Below, piece by piece: positions 1 through 8,064 of a stretch of 35,784 nt of DNA (position 1 is its first letter; every line of letters starts with the position of its first letter). The notes under the pieces were generated by a model. That model was not told the origin of the DNA. It did no database searches and saw only the letters and a program-made list of their open reading frames with translations. Where the stretch lies: positions 1-35,784 of the forward strand of contig JABDDC010000016.1 of the NCBI GenBank assembly GCA_013287815.1, in the 5' to 3' direction. The translations under genes and the position numbers were made by a program. Source of the DNA: Chlamydiota bacterium (GTDB lineage: Bacteria > Chlamydiota > Chlamydiia > Chlamydiales > Parachlamydiaceae).

Positions 1-7
1 CCATAAA

Positions 8-637
8 TCACCTACGCTTTTTAATGCCTTGCCAAACTTTGTATCCCAGCGTTGCCCATTCGATCACATCGTTGATCTTATCTTGGGCGCCATTGAGATA
101 TTCCTCTCCTTTTTCCTGGGCGTTGTCGATGACCCCATCGGCAAGTTCACTGGCCATTTCCAGCCATTTATTGGACCGATTGCGGGCTTTTTTAACAAAT
201 GTTTTTCCTTTCTTCTGAAATTCTTCCGCTTTATCAGAAAGATCTTCATAAGTGCCTGCCAGATCATTGCGCAGCTCTAAGCCTGACTTTGGAGCTAGCA
301 GCAGTCCGGCTGCGGCGCCGAGGACTCCACCGATGACTGTTCCGACCAATATCTCTTTAAGGCTGAACTCATCTTCCTGACATTCCATGGAAGAAAGCTC
401 GTTGAATATCCCCTTGGCTTTGTCAGACCACTCCGATTTGTTGTTCAACAAACTGGCAATGATCTTTCTTTTTTTAGAGACGCGATCGGCGATAAACTCT
501 CCTTTATCTGATAGGCCTTCGTAGAGATCACAAAGATCTTTGCGGATGGCCTCGCCGGCTTTAGGGGCTATTAATAATGCTGCTATTCCGCCTATCAAGG
601 TAGCGACAGCAGCGCTGACTAATAAATCACGAGACAT
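8..637 (-). CDS. YtxH-domain protein, two tandem copies
   Basis: A 209-aa protein with two similar halves. Each half opens with a Gly/Ala-rich hydrophobic segment (about residues 5-25 and 95-115) that runs into the YtxH signature LLIAPKAGEAIRKDL or LLLAPKSGLELRNDL, followed by a charged helical stretch. YtxH proteins are small membrane-anchored, stress-associated proteins of unknown biochemical role; a tandem duplication is longer than the usual ~100-150 aa. The hydrophobic segments could anchor it in the inner membrane with the helices in the cytoplasm (inference). It starts two bases after the stop of the upstream DUF948-like gene on the same strand, so the two are almost certainly co-transcribed. 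The family call is secure; the function is unknown. Confidence 0.8.
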   Translation of the reverse strand: MSRDLLVSAAVATLIGGIAALLIAPKAGEAIRKDLCDLYEGLSDKGEFIADRVSKKRKIIASLLNNKSEWSDKAKGIFNELSSMECQEDEFSLKEILVGTVIGGVLGAAAGLLLAPKSGLELRNDLAGTYEDLSDKAEEFQKKGKTFVKKARNRSNKWLEMASELADGVIDNAQEKGEEYLNGAQDKINDVIEWATLGYKVWQGIKKRR

Positions 638-639
638 AG

Positions 640-990
640 TTATCTCCTTGTACTAAATTTATTCCATAATCGTAAGCCTAAACCCGCTAGGGCAACAATA
701 TCGGCTACTTGTATTGCATCGGAATCTTCTTCGCATTTTGACATGCATTGCCTCTCTCTAAAAGAGGCTGTTTTGGATTCGATGACTTCCCCCACATTTT
801 CAACTGAATTGAATAGGGGGTCCAGTGATGCCATTTTATTTTTAAGGTCGATCTCAAGCATACGGGCTTCAATTAAAGCTTCGTCCACATGAGCTAAGGT
901 CTTCCGCAGTCTTACCATCAGAATAATTAAATAGATGGCCAGGGCTAAGAATGCCACTGCAATGACTGCTACGCTGATGTCAATAATCAT
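640..990 (-). CDS. DUF948/YtxG-like membrane protein
   Basis: A 116-aa protein with one N-terminal transmembrane helix (about residues 5-28) followed by an amphipathic helical region (AHVDEALIEARMLEIDLK) and a short C-terminal segment with a second weakly hydrophobic patch (VADIVALAGLGLRLW) ending in basic residues. The layout of one TM helix plus a coiled-coil-like helix resembles DUF948 proteins, which commonly sit beside YtxH genes in general-stress operons. Here the YtxH gene begins two bases downstream, which supports the assignment. The family call rests on architecture and neighbourhood; catalytic motifs are absent and none are expected. Confidence 0.65.
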   Translation of the reverse strand: MIIDISVAVIAVAFLALAIYLIILMVRLRKTLAHVDEALIEARMLEIDLKNKMASLDPLFNSVENVGEVIESKTASFRERQCMSKCEEDSDAIQVADIVALAGLGLRLWNKFSTRR

Positions 991-1184
991 GGATATTCTC
1001 CTAATATAAAATTATTGTTCTCCTATTTCTTACTTTGCTCCATTTCTCGACTAAAGTAAAGATAAAATTTTCTTTTATAACTAAGTTTATAGAAAATACA
1101 TATAAATTAGTTAATTTTCCTTGCCTATTTATATTTATTTTGATAAAATAGGTTCATATTAATTAATAATTAAAGGAAAATGAT

Positions 1185-1715
1185 ATGTATCCAACAATTG
1201 TTACTCAAACTAGCCCGACTCTAAATCCCCCTGCTGAGAATCCTGCTTTCATGCAGCAGCCTAATCCTCCGGTATATCTAGGGCAACCTCAGGTTCAGGT
1301 ATATCAAGCTAATCCTGCTGCATTTAATCCGGCAAAAAGCACATCTCGTCAAAAGTTTATAAACAGTTTATTGCCTGCATTTGGAATGGCAGCGGGAACT
1401 TGTTTGACTTTAACAGGAGGCTTGATTGGAATGAATCTGATGGGACGCGTTTACTTAAATACAAAGGTAGGAATCACGATCTTTAAAATCTTTGCGGCCA
1501 TCTTTTTCCCGATGAGTTATGGGTGCAGCGTAGGGGCTGGGCTTACTATAGCGGTACCCATCTTTAATATATTTTGTCCATGCTTTGCCTTCTTATCAGC
1601 CCTCTTTCTTGCAATACCCTTTACTCCAATCTTATTTGGCGCTTCATTAGGATATCCTGGGGTCAATCTGACAGTCTTTAGCTATAACCACTTTCGAAAA
1701 ATCATAGACAACTAA
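1185..1715 (+). CDS. Proline-rich, multi-pass membrane protein of unknown function
   Basis: A 176-aa protein I do not recognise. The first ~55 residues are Pro/Gln/Asn-rich and unstructured in appearance. The rest is strongly hydrophobic, with segments at about 62-86, 96-112, 117-145 and 141-160, separated by short loops, and a short basic tail. The start is supported by an AAAGGA ribosome-binding site eight bases upstream. An unstructured polar N-terminus followed by paired hydrophobic segments is the layout of chlamydial inclusion-membrane (Inc) proteins exported by type III secretion, but four segments is more than the usual bilobed pair, so this is only a possibility. The last four bases overlap the stop of the convergent phosphodiesterase gene. 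Confidence 0.65.
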   Translation: MYPTIVTQTSPTLNPPAENPAFMQQPNPPVYLGQPQVQVYQANPAAFNPAKSTSRQKFINSLLPAFGMAAGTCLTLTGGLIGMNLMGRVYLNTKVGITIFKIFAAIFFPMSYGCSVGAGLTIAVPIFNIFCPCFAFLSALFLAIPFTPILFGASLGYPGVNLTVFSYNHFRKIIDN

Positions 1716-2614
1716 ATTATATACTCTTTCCTTAAGAGTTGGATTAATTCATAGGGGTAGTCGGTAATAATGCCGTCTATCCCTTTGTTTATCAGCTCTT
1801 TGCAAACCAGATAATCATTAACAGTCCATGTCACCACTTGAAATCCCTTCTTTTGCAACTCATGGATATTGATCTTATTCAAGAGAAGATAGTCAGGAGA
1901 AATAATCTGAGCTTGCACCTCTTCCCCTTTTTTTGCGGCATATTCTACCCAGTTAAACAGGTCGATATTGGCATAATCAAGGATATCTGTATCGAATAAA
2001 AACCCAAGCTTGGCATGAGGGTCAACCCTTCTCACCTCTTTAAGGATATTGGGATCAAAAGAGGAATAATAGACATGGTCAGTGAATTTGTATTGCCTGA
2101 CAAGATCAACGATAATTTTGACAAGCTGCGGTATTTTCAAAATATAGGAGGGTGTTGTCGGATCGGCTTTGATTTCCAAATTGAGTTCGACTTTATGCGC
2201 ATTTGGGTGGTTGCTTTGCTGCAAAGCAGTAAATAGTTCCTTAAGAGTAGGAATAGCCGTTCCAGGAATCGACTTTTGCTTGGGAAAGTCGGGATGCTTT
2301 GCACCGCAGTCGATTTTTTTAATTTCTGAATAAGTTATCCCGGAAATTAGAACAGCCCTTTCCATAGGAGTACCGTCAAAATACCTGCAGAGGTCGGGAT
2401 TGATAAAGAAGTTATGATGGAGAATGATTTCTCCGTCTTTGGTGCCTAGAAGGTCGATCTCAACGCCATCAACGCCTGCTTCAACCGCAGCCATGATGGA
2501 AGGAAGTGTATTTTCCGGCCAAGAGCCTCTAGCCCCACGATGACCTAGAATTTGCAAAGGATGAGGACTGAATGATGAAGAATGAAGGTATTTATCACGC
2601 CTACCAAATTTCAT
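1712..2614 (-). CDS. Glycerophosphodiester phosphodiesterase
   Basis: A 300-aa GDPD-family enzyme expected to hydrolyse glycerophosphodiesters to glycerol-3-phosphate and an alcohol, using a divalent metal. Visible motifs in order: HRG at 25-27, ENT at 34-36, the metal ligands EID at 52-54, HH at 66-67, then a NLEIK strand in mid-protein and the C-terminal WTVNDYLVCKELINKGIDG signature (about 265-285). There is no signal peptide, so it is probably cytoplasmic. The first ~19 residues (MKFGRRDKYLHSSSFSPHP) are encoded by CATCCTTCATCC-type repeat sequence, and the ribosome-binding site AAAGG also lies in that repeat, so the native start may have been replaced. A TTG codon at residue 20 is an alternative start but has no Shine-Dalgarno. 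Confidence 0.88.
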   Translation of the reverse strand: MKFGRRDKYLHSSSFSPHPLQILGHRGARGSWPENTLPSIMAAVEAGVDGVEIDLLGTKDGEIILHHNFFINPDLCRYFDGTPMERAVLISGITYSEIKKIDCGAKHPDFPKQKSIPGTAIPTLKELFTALQQSNHPNAHKVELNLEIKADPTTPSYILKIPQLVKIIVDLVRQYKFTDHVYYSSFDPNILKEVRRVDPHAKLGFLFDTDILDYANIDLFNWVEYAAKKGEEVQAQIISPDYLLLNKINIHELQKKGFQVVTWTVNDYLVCKELINKGIDGIITDYPYELIQLLRKEYII

Positions 2615-2630
2615 CCTTCATCCTTTCAAT

Positions 2631-2712
<82 letters not shown>

Positions 2713-2723
2713 TTAGGATATAA

Positions 2724-2752
2724 ATTTAAAGGCCTTAATGAGTTATTGTCAA
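2724..2752 (-). promoter_or_regulatory. Promoter of tRNA-Leu
   Basis: On the minus strand a perfect -35 hexamer TTGACA (2752-2747) is followed after 17 bases by a -10-like TTAAAT (2729-2724), which puts the transcription start 5-7 bases before the mature tRNA end. Read by eye from consensus and spacing. Confidence 0.6.
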
Positions 2753-2780
2753 TAAAAACATGCATAAAAACATGCAATGC

Positions 2781-2817
2781 AAATTGCAATTCGGGGTCAG
2801 ACCCACAATTGCAATTT
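2781..2817. repeat. REP-like palindrome with GTC-N-GAC core
   Basis: A 37-nt odd palindrome centred on 2799. The outer arms are AAATTGCAATT and AATTGCAATTT, there are two unpaired bases per side, and the inner arms are GGGTC and GACCC around a single A. The core GTC-A-GAC is shared in form with the centre of the much larger palindrome at 9076-9168 (GTC-T-GAC), which suggests a common repeat family. It lies just upstream of the NUDIX gene. Confidence 0.6.
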
Positions 2818-2866
2818 TCATTACTTGGTGAAAATAGCTATTAGATGTAGAATTGTGAATCATTTA

Positions 2867-3370
2867 ATGGGATTATTTATGGGAATGGCACCGGCTGCGA
2901 TTGGAATTATCCTGAGTGCAGACAAAAAAAAAGTTTTATTAGTCCGAAGAAGAGATAATGGGATGTGGGTCCTGCCGGGCGGTGGGATCGAGGCAGGTGA
3001 ATCCCCTAAGGAAGCTGTCATCAGAGAAGCAGCTGAAGAAACAGGGTTCTCCATCAAAGTAGAAAGGAAATGTGCCGAATATTATCCGGTGAACAAATTA
3101 GCTTCTTTTACGAATGTTTTTATCTGCAGCGTGGACAAAGGGACGAGCAAGTTATCTGATGAGACTACTGCAGTAGAATTTTTCCCATTGGATCACCTGC
3201 CGCCATCAATGTTCAAGATACATAAGCAATGGATTCAGGAGGGGTTATCATCGTCGGCGCTTATATTAAAACCGCTTGACCAAATCACTTACAAAGCTGT
3301 TTTTATCTATTTCCTCCGCCATCCCATCAAACTTATTTCTTATCTATGGACCCGCTTTACAAAAAAATAG
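2867..3370 (+). CDS. NUDIX hydrolase
   Basis: A NUDIX-family pyrophosphohydrolase of about 167 aa. The complete Nudix box is visible: GIEAGE, then seven residues, then REAAEETGF, which supplies the Mg2+-binding and catalytic glutamates. It is preceded by the usual VLLVRRRDNGMWVLPGGG strand-loop. The frame stays open upstream to 2777, but that extension is encoded by the palindromic repeat and has no family resemblance, so I place the start at one of the clustered ATGs at 2867, 2879 or 2885. The substrate cannot be read from the sequence. The C-terminal ~40 residues are a basic helical extension. Its stop codon is built into the Shine-Dalgarno of the next gene, so translation of the two is probably coupled. 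Confidence 0.85.
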   Translation: MGLFMGMAPAAIGIILSADKKKVLLVRRRDNGMWVLPGGGIEAGESPKEAVIREAAEETGFSIKVERKCAEYYPVNKLASFTNVFICSVDKGTSKLSDETTAVEFFPLDHLPPSMFKIHKQWIQEGLSSSALILKPLDQITYKAVFIYFLRHPIKLISYLWTRFTKK

Positions 3371-3378
3371 GAGTCACA

Positions 3379-3669
3379 TTGAAATCATTTTCACTGAAAG
3401 TCTTGATACGATCATGGTGGGTACTTGCCTTCATGCTAGTCTGTGCGATTCTTTATGAGCGTGGACTCAAGGGACGTGAAGAAGAATTTCAAAAGCTGAG
3501 AGAGCAGCAAAGGCAGCTCGAGGTCGATAAAAAAGAAGCTCTTACTTTTCAAGAAGATCTCCGCAGGAAGATCAACAGCCAGAGTGACCCGGCCTTCATC
3601 GAACTCACTTTAATGAAAGAGTTGGGGCTAACCCCCGAAGGCCAGCAAAAAGTGTTCTTTCAGGATTAA
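3379..3669 (+). CDS. Small single-pass membrane protein with coiled coil (DivIC/FtsL-like layout)
   Basis: A 96-aa protein that I start at TTG 3379. AGGAG lies at 3369-3373 with 5-base spacing, whereas the ATG at 3346 lies inside the NUDIX gene and has no ribosome-binding site. It has a short basic cytoplasmic tail, one TM helix (LIRSWWVLAFMLVCAILYERG), a heptad-like charged helix (KGREEEFQKLREQQRQLEVD and on) and a short C-terminal domain (FIELTLMKELGLTPEGQQKVFF). That layout matches bacterial divisome proteins FtsL/DivIC and small conserved chlamydial proteins of the same shape. Sequence similarity alone does not prove the role. Confidence 0.7.
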   Translation: MKSFSLKVLIRSWWVLAFMLVCAILYERGLKGREEEFQKLREQQRQLEVDKKEALTFQEDLRRKINSQSDPAFIELTLMKELGLTPEGQQKVFFQD

Positions 3670-3679
3670 CACTAAAACT

Positions 3680-3870
3680 TCAACGCAAAGGCACAAAGAT
3701 CGCAAAGGAGTCTCGCAGGGTGTAAAAAAAATCAAAACAACCTTCAAAACTAAACACAAAAATATTCGATTTTTATTATTTTATTAATGTTTAATTTTCC
3801 AACCTTCTACTATTTATTTTTTTGTTGTCCTTCGAGGTACCTTTGCGATCTTTGCGCCTTTGCGTTTTAA
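3680..3870. repeat. Inverted pair of CGCAAAG dispersed repeats
   Basis: Two ~40-bp copies face each other at the 3' ends of convergent genes: 3680-3720 (CAACGCAAAGGCACAAAGAT then CGCAAAGGAGTCTCGCAGG) and 3828-3870 (its reverse complement, ending CTTTGCGCCTTTGCGTTTTA). Related copies are at 19902-19958 and 35745-35784. The arms could pair in the transcripts of both flanking genes. No coding potential is seen here. Confidence 0.7.
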
Positions 3871-3878
3871 TTTTGGCG

Positions 3879-5012
3879 TTACTTTGCATGGCGCATCTTT
3901 TCGACAACACGACGCACGATGAGTATAGCCTCGTCAATCTCTGCTTCAGTTGTCGTTCTCCCGATGGAGAAACGGATGGCGCTGCGGGCCTGCTTGAGAG
4001 GGATGCCCATATTGATGAGGACACGGGAAGGTTCCAGTGCGCCTGAGGTACAGGCGGACCCATGGCTGACCGAGAGTCCTTCTTTATCAAGGTTCATGAT
4101 GAGCGATTCCCCATCGATACCAGTGAAAGAAAGGTTGGTTGTATTGGCGATGCGAGGTCCTGTGCCGTTAATGACGACATCCCCTAAACTAAGGATACCA
4201 AGCTCTAATTTATCTTTTAGATGTGACATATGCCGGGTAAATTGGGATTGCCCTTCTGATAGGATACGGATGGCTTCGGAGAGTCCGACAATGCCCGCCA
4301 GGTTTTCCGTTCCGGGACGTTTATTGAATTCTTGGGATCCACCCACCATTATTGATTTTAGCTTGAGGGATTGTCTGCAGAAATAAAATCCGACCCCCTT
4401 GGGCGCATGGACCTTATGTCCGCTGAAGAAGGCAGCCGTCACCCCTGGCGGAATGGTAAAGGTCTCTTTGCCCAAGATCCCCACAGCATCCACAATAAAA
4501 GGGATATGGGTCTGCTGTGCGATGGCAGCGATTCCCTCGATGTCTGTTCTGACTCCGGTCTCGTTATTAGCAGCCATCAAGCAGATCAACTTGGTATCAG
4601 GCCTGATGGCAGCCTTGATAGCTTCCGGTTTAACCGCTCCCCACTCTCCCGCAGGAAGAAACGTCGCTTCATATCCATCTTCAACCAGCTGTTTGACGGT
4701 TTGATAAACGGCCGAATGTTCTGCGTCGGAGGTGATGAGATGTCCCATGGTTTCTTTGCGAATGACACCGTTGATCAATAAAAATGCCCCTTCGGTACCA
4801 CCAGAAGTAAAGATAATTTCCTGATGCCTTACTTTTAAGTAATCGGCGATCGTTTTGCGTGATTCTTCCAAGATATGGCGCGACTGTTGACCATGGTAGT
4901 GGATGCTGGAAGGATTGCCCGCCTCATTCTGAAGCTCTTTAACAACAGCATTCAGAACCCGTTTATCGAGAGGCGTCGTGGCGTTGTAATCAAGGTAGAT
5001 CCGCTGACGCAT
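3879..5012 (-). CDS. Cysteine desulfurase (NifS/IscS family)
   Basis: A 377-aa PLP enzyme that removes sulfur from cysteine for Fe-S cluster or thio-cofactor synthesis. The N-terminus YLDYNATTPLD is typical. His99 (SDAEHSA) stacks on PLP, and Lys200 in SGHKVHAPKG is the PLP Schiff-base lysine. The active-site loop SHGSACTSGALEPS carries the persulfide Cys321; the short loop form is NifS/IscS-like rather than SufS-like. Length is normal for the family (~380-400). It begins 23 bases inside the 3' end of the PP2C gene, so the two are translationally coupled. No IscU or ferredoxin gene is adjacent in this window. Confidence 0.93.
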   Translation of the reverse strand: MRQRIYLDYNATTPLDKRVLNAVVKELQNEAGNPSSIHYHGQQSRHILEESRKTIADYLKVRHQEIIFTSGGTEGAFLLINGVIRKETMGHLITSDAEHSAVYQTVKQLVEDGYEATFLPAGEWGAVKPEAIKAAIRPDTKLICLMAANNETGVRTDIEGIAAIAQQTHIPFIVDAVGILGKETFTIPPGVTAAFFSGHKVHAPKGVGFYFCRQSLKLKSIMVGGSQEFNKRPGTENLAGIVGLSEAIRILSEGQSQFTRHMSHLKDKLELGILSLGDVVINGTGPRIANTTNLSFTGIDGESLIMNLDKEGLSVSHGSACTSGALEPSRVLINMGIPLKQARSAIRFSIGRTTTEAEIDEAILIVRRVVEKMRHAK

Positions 5013-5766
5013 GCTTTTCCATAACTTTTACGACCACCACGGTCACATTATCGAATCCACCCTTAGCGACAGCTGACTTCACAAGCAGATCAGCAACCTT
5101 ATCGGTAGGCTGCAACGTGAGAATATGGAGCATCTCCTTTTCTGACAAGAGGTCGGTCAGCCCATCGCTGCACATCATCAAGATATCACCTTTAAGGATC
5201 GAGTCGCTCTGGACCGTCGGATCTACACGAGATTCGGTCCCAATGGCTTTGGTGAGGATATTTTTGTAATGAAAATCATCGGCCTGGTCTTCATTGAGCT
5301 GGCCTGAATCGATTAATTCGCGGACTAGAGAATGGTCATGGGTAATTTGTTCCAGTTTTTCCTTCCTGACCCGATAGATGCGGCTATCGCCGACGTGTCC
5401 ATAGATTAATCCTTTTGGATGAAGAAAGAGGCAGCAAAGAGTGGTTCCCATCCCTTTGAAATCGGCATTTTGATGGCTCATCCGGTAAATCTTATCATTC
5501 ACCTTTTGGATAGCTTCATAGAGCATTTTTCGGGCGTTTTGCAATGTCTGGCTGGCAAGAGAATTACTTTGTATGAAATCGCAGATCTGGGTAACGGTTT
5601 CTTTGGAAGCCACTTCACCCGCTAGATGTCCGCCCATTCCGTCAGCCAAAGCATAGAAATTCAGGTCAGGCAACGAAAACAGAAAATCTTCATTATTTTC
5701 CCGCACTAGGCCAACGTCAGTAGCACTGTAAACTTCTGTTTTGTAAAGCATCAAATCTAACGCCAT
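4990..5766 (-). CDS. PP2C-type Ser/Thr protein phosphatase
   Basis: A 258-aa metal-dependent phosphatase with all main PP2C motifs: DVGLVRENNEDF (17-28), ALADGMGGHLAGEVAS (39-54), GMGTTLCCL, HVGDSRIYRVR, MMCSDGLTDLL and the C-terminal FDNVTVVVV. The Asp residues of DGMGG, SDGLTD and FDN are the metal ligands. There is no membrane segment, so it is cytoplasmic, the expected partner being Hanks-type Ser/Thr kinases (none lies in this window). The start is M1 or M6 (MLYKTEV); neither has a strong Shine-Dalgarno. It is the third gene in a same-strand run behind the CPBP protease and serpin, and its end overlaps the cysteine desulfurase. Confidence 0.92.
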   Translation of the reverse strand: MALDLMLYKTEVYSATDVGLVRENNEDFLFSLPDLNFYALADGMGGHLAGEVASKETVTQICDFIQSNSLASQTLQNARKMLYEAIQKVNDKIYRMSHQNADFKGMGTTLCCLFLHPKGLIYGHVGDSRIYRVRKEKLEQITHDHSLVRELIDSGQLNEDQADDFHYKNILTKAIGTESRVDPTVQSDSILKGDILMMCSDGLTDLLSEKEMLHILTLQPTDKVADLLVKSAVAKGGFDNVTVVVVKVMEKHASADLP

Positions 5767-5851
5767 GTTAGCCTGTTCCCGATTTGGACAGAATCATATC
5801 TTATTTTTAATTGTATGGGAAGGAAAAAAGAGACGGGGAAAAGGAGTTTTA

Positions 5852-7096
5852 TTAAGGCTGCGAAATTCGCCCAACAAAGACGATGGAGTTGGTCTTCTTA
5901 TCTACAATCAAAAAGAGGAAAGGGTGGTCGACCACCATTTCAATGGGCTCAGATACATCAATAGAGGTGGTATTCATGCCAATAACCGTGGCTGCTGCAG
6001 CCTCGGTTCCCCGCTCATCAACACGGATAAACGTTTTATGGATGGCTTTGCTGATATGGAGATCCGGCTCCCCGGTAATGCCGGCGAAATTAGCTTTGTC
6101 GGTGAATGCCTGGACCAGTCCTAATTTATTCATCGCGTGGTTTAAATCTATTTTCTCCTCATCGCGGAAGCGGGGCATGGCAAGGTTGACTTTTTTCATT
6201 GATAGCTTCTTAGACCAGACATTCCAATTAGCCATATTAAATTGGCTTTCCAATTTTTCCAATCCATCCACACTTGTTGGAAGGAGGATCTGCATAGCTA
6301 ATGCCGCCCCTTTGTCAGATTGATAGACGTAAGGAAGTTCGATCATGGTCACTTGCGGATCAGACATATAAAGAAACCGTTCCGATGCATGCATCATCTC
6401 AACACTGATAGAATATTTGGAGTTTGTATGGAATGTTGCCTTATTGGTCAGTTTCAGTTCGAAAGGATGCTGCCAGCTCCCCTTCATGTAGATAGCCGTC
6501 GTCAACATGAGCCTCGTATTGCTCGACACATCTGACGATGTGATAAGCTGGCTGATCCTCCCATTAGTCTTGGTTGATATCCATTGGTTGATCACTTTTA
6601 CGGCATTAAGAGGCTCATGGATAAAATCGACCTGCTCCAGGTTGGAATTGAAGTTTTGCTTGATCGACTGCTGATAAAAAGCTGTTAAAGACACCCCCTT
6701 CTGAATCCATGCATTGGCGGCAATGGAAAGTTCGTTGGCAGTCTTGTTATTCACCGGTGGGGTCACAGATAGGATTTCACCCAGATCGCCATTCAACGGG
6801 GCCAGCGCCACACCGTATTGAAAGACTTTCTCAAACTCGGTTGCAGTAGTGATCTGCGCACCCACAGAGGCCATGGCAAAGCCTTCTGCAATGTTATACG
6901 GTGAAAAAAACAGGTTTCCCTTTTTACTTTTTAATTGCTGATAGAGGTTGAAAGCAAAGTTGTTGTTTCCTTTGATCACCACTTCCAAGTGGTCAGGGTC
7001 ACGCAAGGCTACCGATGAAAGTTTTCCAGCGTATTGTTCCTGAGCAGCCAGCAATGATATAACACCGGTTAATATAACGCTTAAAATAAATCTCAT
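5852..7096 (-). CDS. Secreted serpin (serine protease inhibitor)
   Basis: A 414-aa serpin with a cleavable signal peptide (MRFILSVILTGVISLLAAQE), so it is exported. The fold markers are present: NLFFSPYNIAEGFAMASVGA near the N-terminus, NQWISTKTNGRISQLI, LMLTTAIYMKGSWQHPF, and the C-terminal DHPFLFLIVDKKTNSIVFVG. The reactive-centre hinge is GTEAAAATVIGM starting at residue 363, with the run of small residues at P15-P9 that is the hallmark of inhibitory serpins. Counting from the hinge places P1-P1' at Thr377-Ser378, suggesting an elastase-like or broad target (inference). Serpins are uncommon in bacteria; in an intracellular organism a host protease is a plausible target. The start lies 15 bases after the CPBP protease stop, implying one operon. 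Confidence 0.93.
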   Translation of the reverse strand: MRFILSVILTGVISLLAAQEQYAGKLSSVALRDPDHLEVVIKGNNNFAFNLYQQLKSKKGNLFFSPYNIAEGFAMASVGAQITTATEFEKVFQYGVALAPLNGDLGEILSVTPPVNNKTANELSIAANAWIQKGVSLTAFYQQSIKQNFNSNLEQVDFIHEPLNAVKVINQWISTKTNGRISQLITSSDVSSNTRLMLTTAIYMKGSWQHPFELKLTNKATFHTNSKYSISVEMMHASERFLYMSDPQVTMIELPYVYQSDKGAALAMQILLPTSVDGLEKLESQFNMANWNVWSKKLSMKKVNLAMPRFRDEEKIDLNHAMNKLGLVQAFTDKANFAGITGEPDLHISKAIHKTFIRVDERGTEAAAATVIGMNTTSIDVSEPIEMVVDHPFLFLIVDKKTNSIVFVGRISQP

Positions 7097-7110
7097 AATT
7101 CGCCACCATG

Positions 7111-8004
7111 TTATTTTATTAAGTTGTCCTTGAATATAAACACAACGCTCACTAAATTAAAAAATCCGTGGAGACTGACATTAGCCCACAGGGAGCGTTG
7201 TTGTTCATATAAGTACCCTAAAAAGCAAGATAACATAAACAATGCAGAAATCAACTCAATATTTGTCACTCCTTGTGAAAAGGAGAAATGAAATAAAGCA
7301 AAAATAAAGGAAGAAACTACGATTGCCACTGTTGCCCTGCCGCATCGCCGCTTTATCCACGACTGGAGCAATCCTCTGAACAAAAACTCTTCCGTGAAAG
7401 GAACGATGGTGATCAATTCCAGCGTTGTAAATGAAAAAAGGACCGGATGGTCCATCAGTGCCTTCATATGTCGGACAGCTGTCTGGTCGACCATTGACTG
7501 CTTGAAAATCAACAAAACGATAATAGCAATAACCTGACTAAATGCCATTACCAGGGGAAAGCTGATAAACCAGCCAATGATCCCTACCCTAACATTGCTT
7601 AAAAAGGCCCCCGGCGTTTGCTGTATGATCGCATCCCGCCTCTCCCTGGGAATCATATAGTAAACAACGATGATACTTACAAATCCTGCTAAAATAGTGG
7701 CTGCATTCAGCCACGCGACCTGCAAAGTCCCCAACTTATATCCTAATAAATTCTCCCCTGTCGTTAAATAATAAGCTCCTGTAGCAAACAAAGGAACGAG
7801 AATGGCCTCAGTAAACAGAAAAATAAAGAAGGCTGCTAAAACTTCATAGCCCTTCACATAAGGAAGATAAACGACCTTGAACGATTTAAAGAACCCCTTA
7901 AACCAGGCGATGGAAAAAGTCACAATTCCAACGATCAGGGTAAACCAGAAGATGATGATATGTTCATTTAATTGTTCATTGACTTCGACATCACTCAACA
8001 TCAT
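7111..8004 (-). CDS. CPBP-family (CAAX-like) intramembrane metalloprotease
   Basis: A ~297-aa multi-pass membrane protein with the three CPBP motifs: EEFLFRG (Glu-Glu-x3-Arg), FALFHFSF (Phe-x3-His), and HGFFN near the C-terminus (His-x3-Asn). These form the presumed zinc or water-activating site inside the membrane. At least seven hydrophobic stretches are visible. I start it at the ATG pair at 8001-8004, preceded by AAAGGGTG. The open frame extends to 8118, but that part overlaps the divergent methyltransferase and lacks family character. Members act as prenyl-protein endopeptidases, bacteriocin self-immunity proteins or anti-sigma proteases; the role here is unknown. It heads the run that continues with the serpin. 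Confidence 0.85.
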   Translation of the reverse strand: MMLSDVEVNEQLNEHIIIFWFTLIVGIVTFSIAWFKGFFKSFKVVYLPYVKGYEVLAAFFIFLFTEAILVPLFATGAYYLTTGENLLGYKLGTLQVAWLNAATILAGFVSIIVVYYMIPRERRDAIIQQTPGAFLSNVRVGIIGWFISFPLVMAFSQVIAIIVLLIFKQSMVDQTAVRHMKALMDHPVLFSFTTLELITIVPFTEEFLFRGLLQSWIKRRCGRATVAIVVSSFIFALFHFSFSQGVTNIELISALFMLSCFLGYLYEQQRSLWANVSLHGFFNLVSVVFIFKDNLIK

Positions 8005-8064
8005 TTTTTCACCCTTTTTTATTGGGAAAGTAGTATACAAATAAACTAAATAAAAGGAATTTTT

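Noticed and set aside
2777-2866. 30-residue N-terminal extension of the first NUDIX gene
   Set aside because: Encoded by a palindromic repeat and without family similarity; the later ATG cluster fits the NUDIX fold start.
4371-4781. Plus-strand frame of 136 codons
   Set aside because: Antisense shadow of the cysteine desulfurase.
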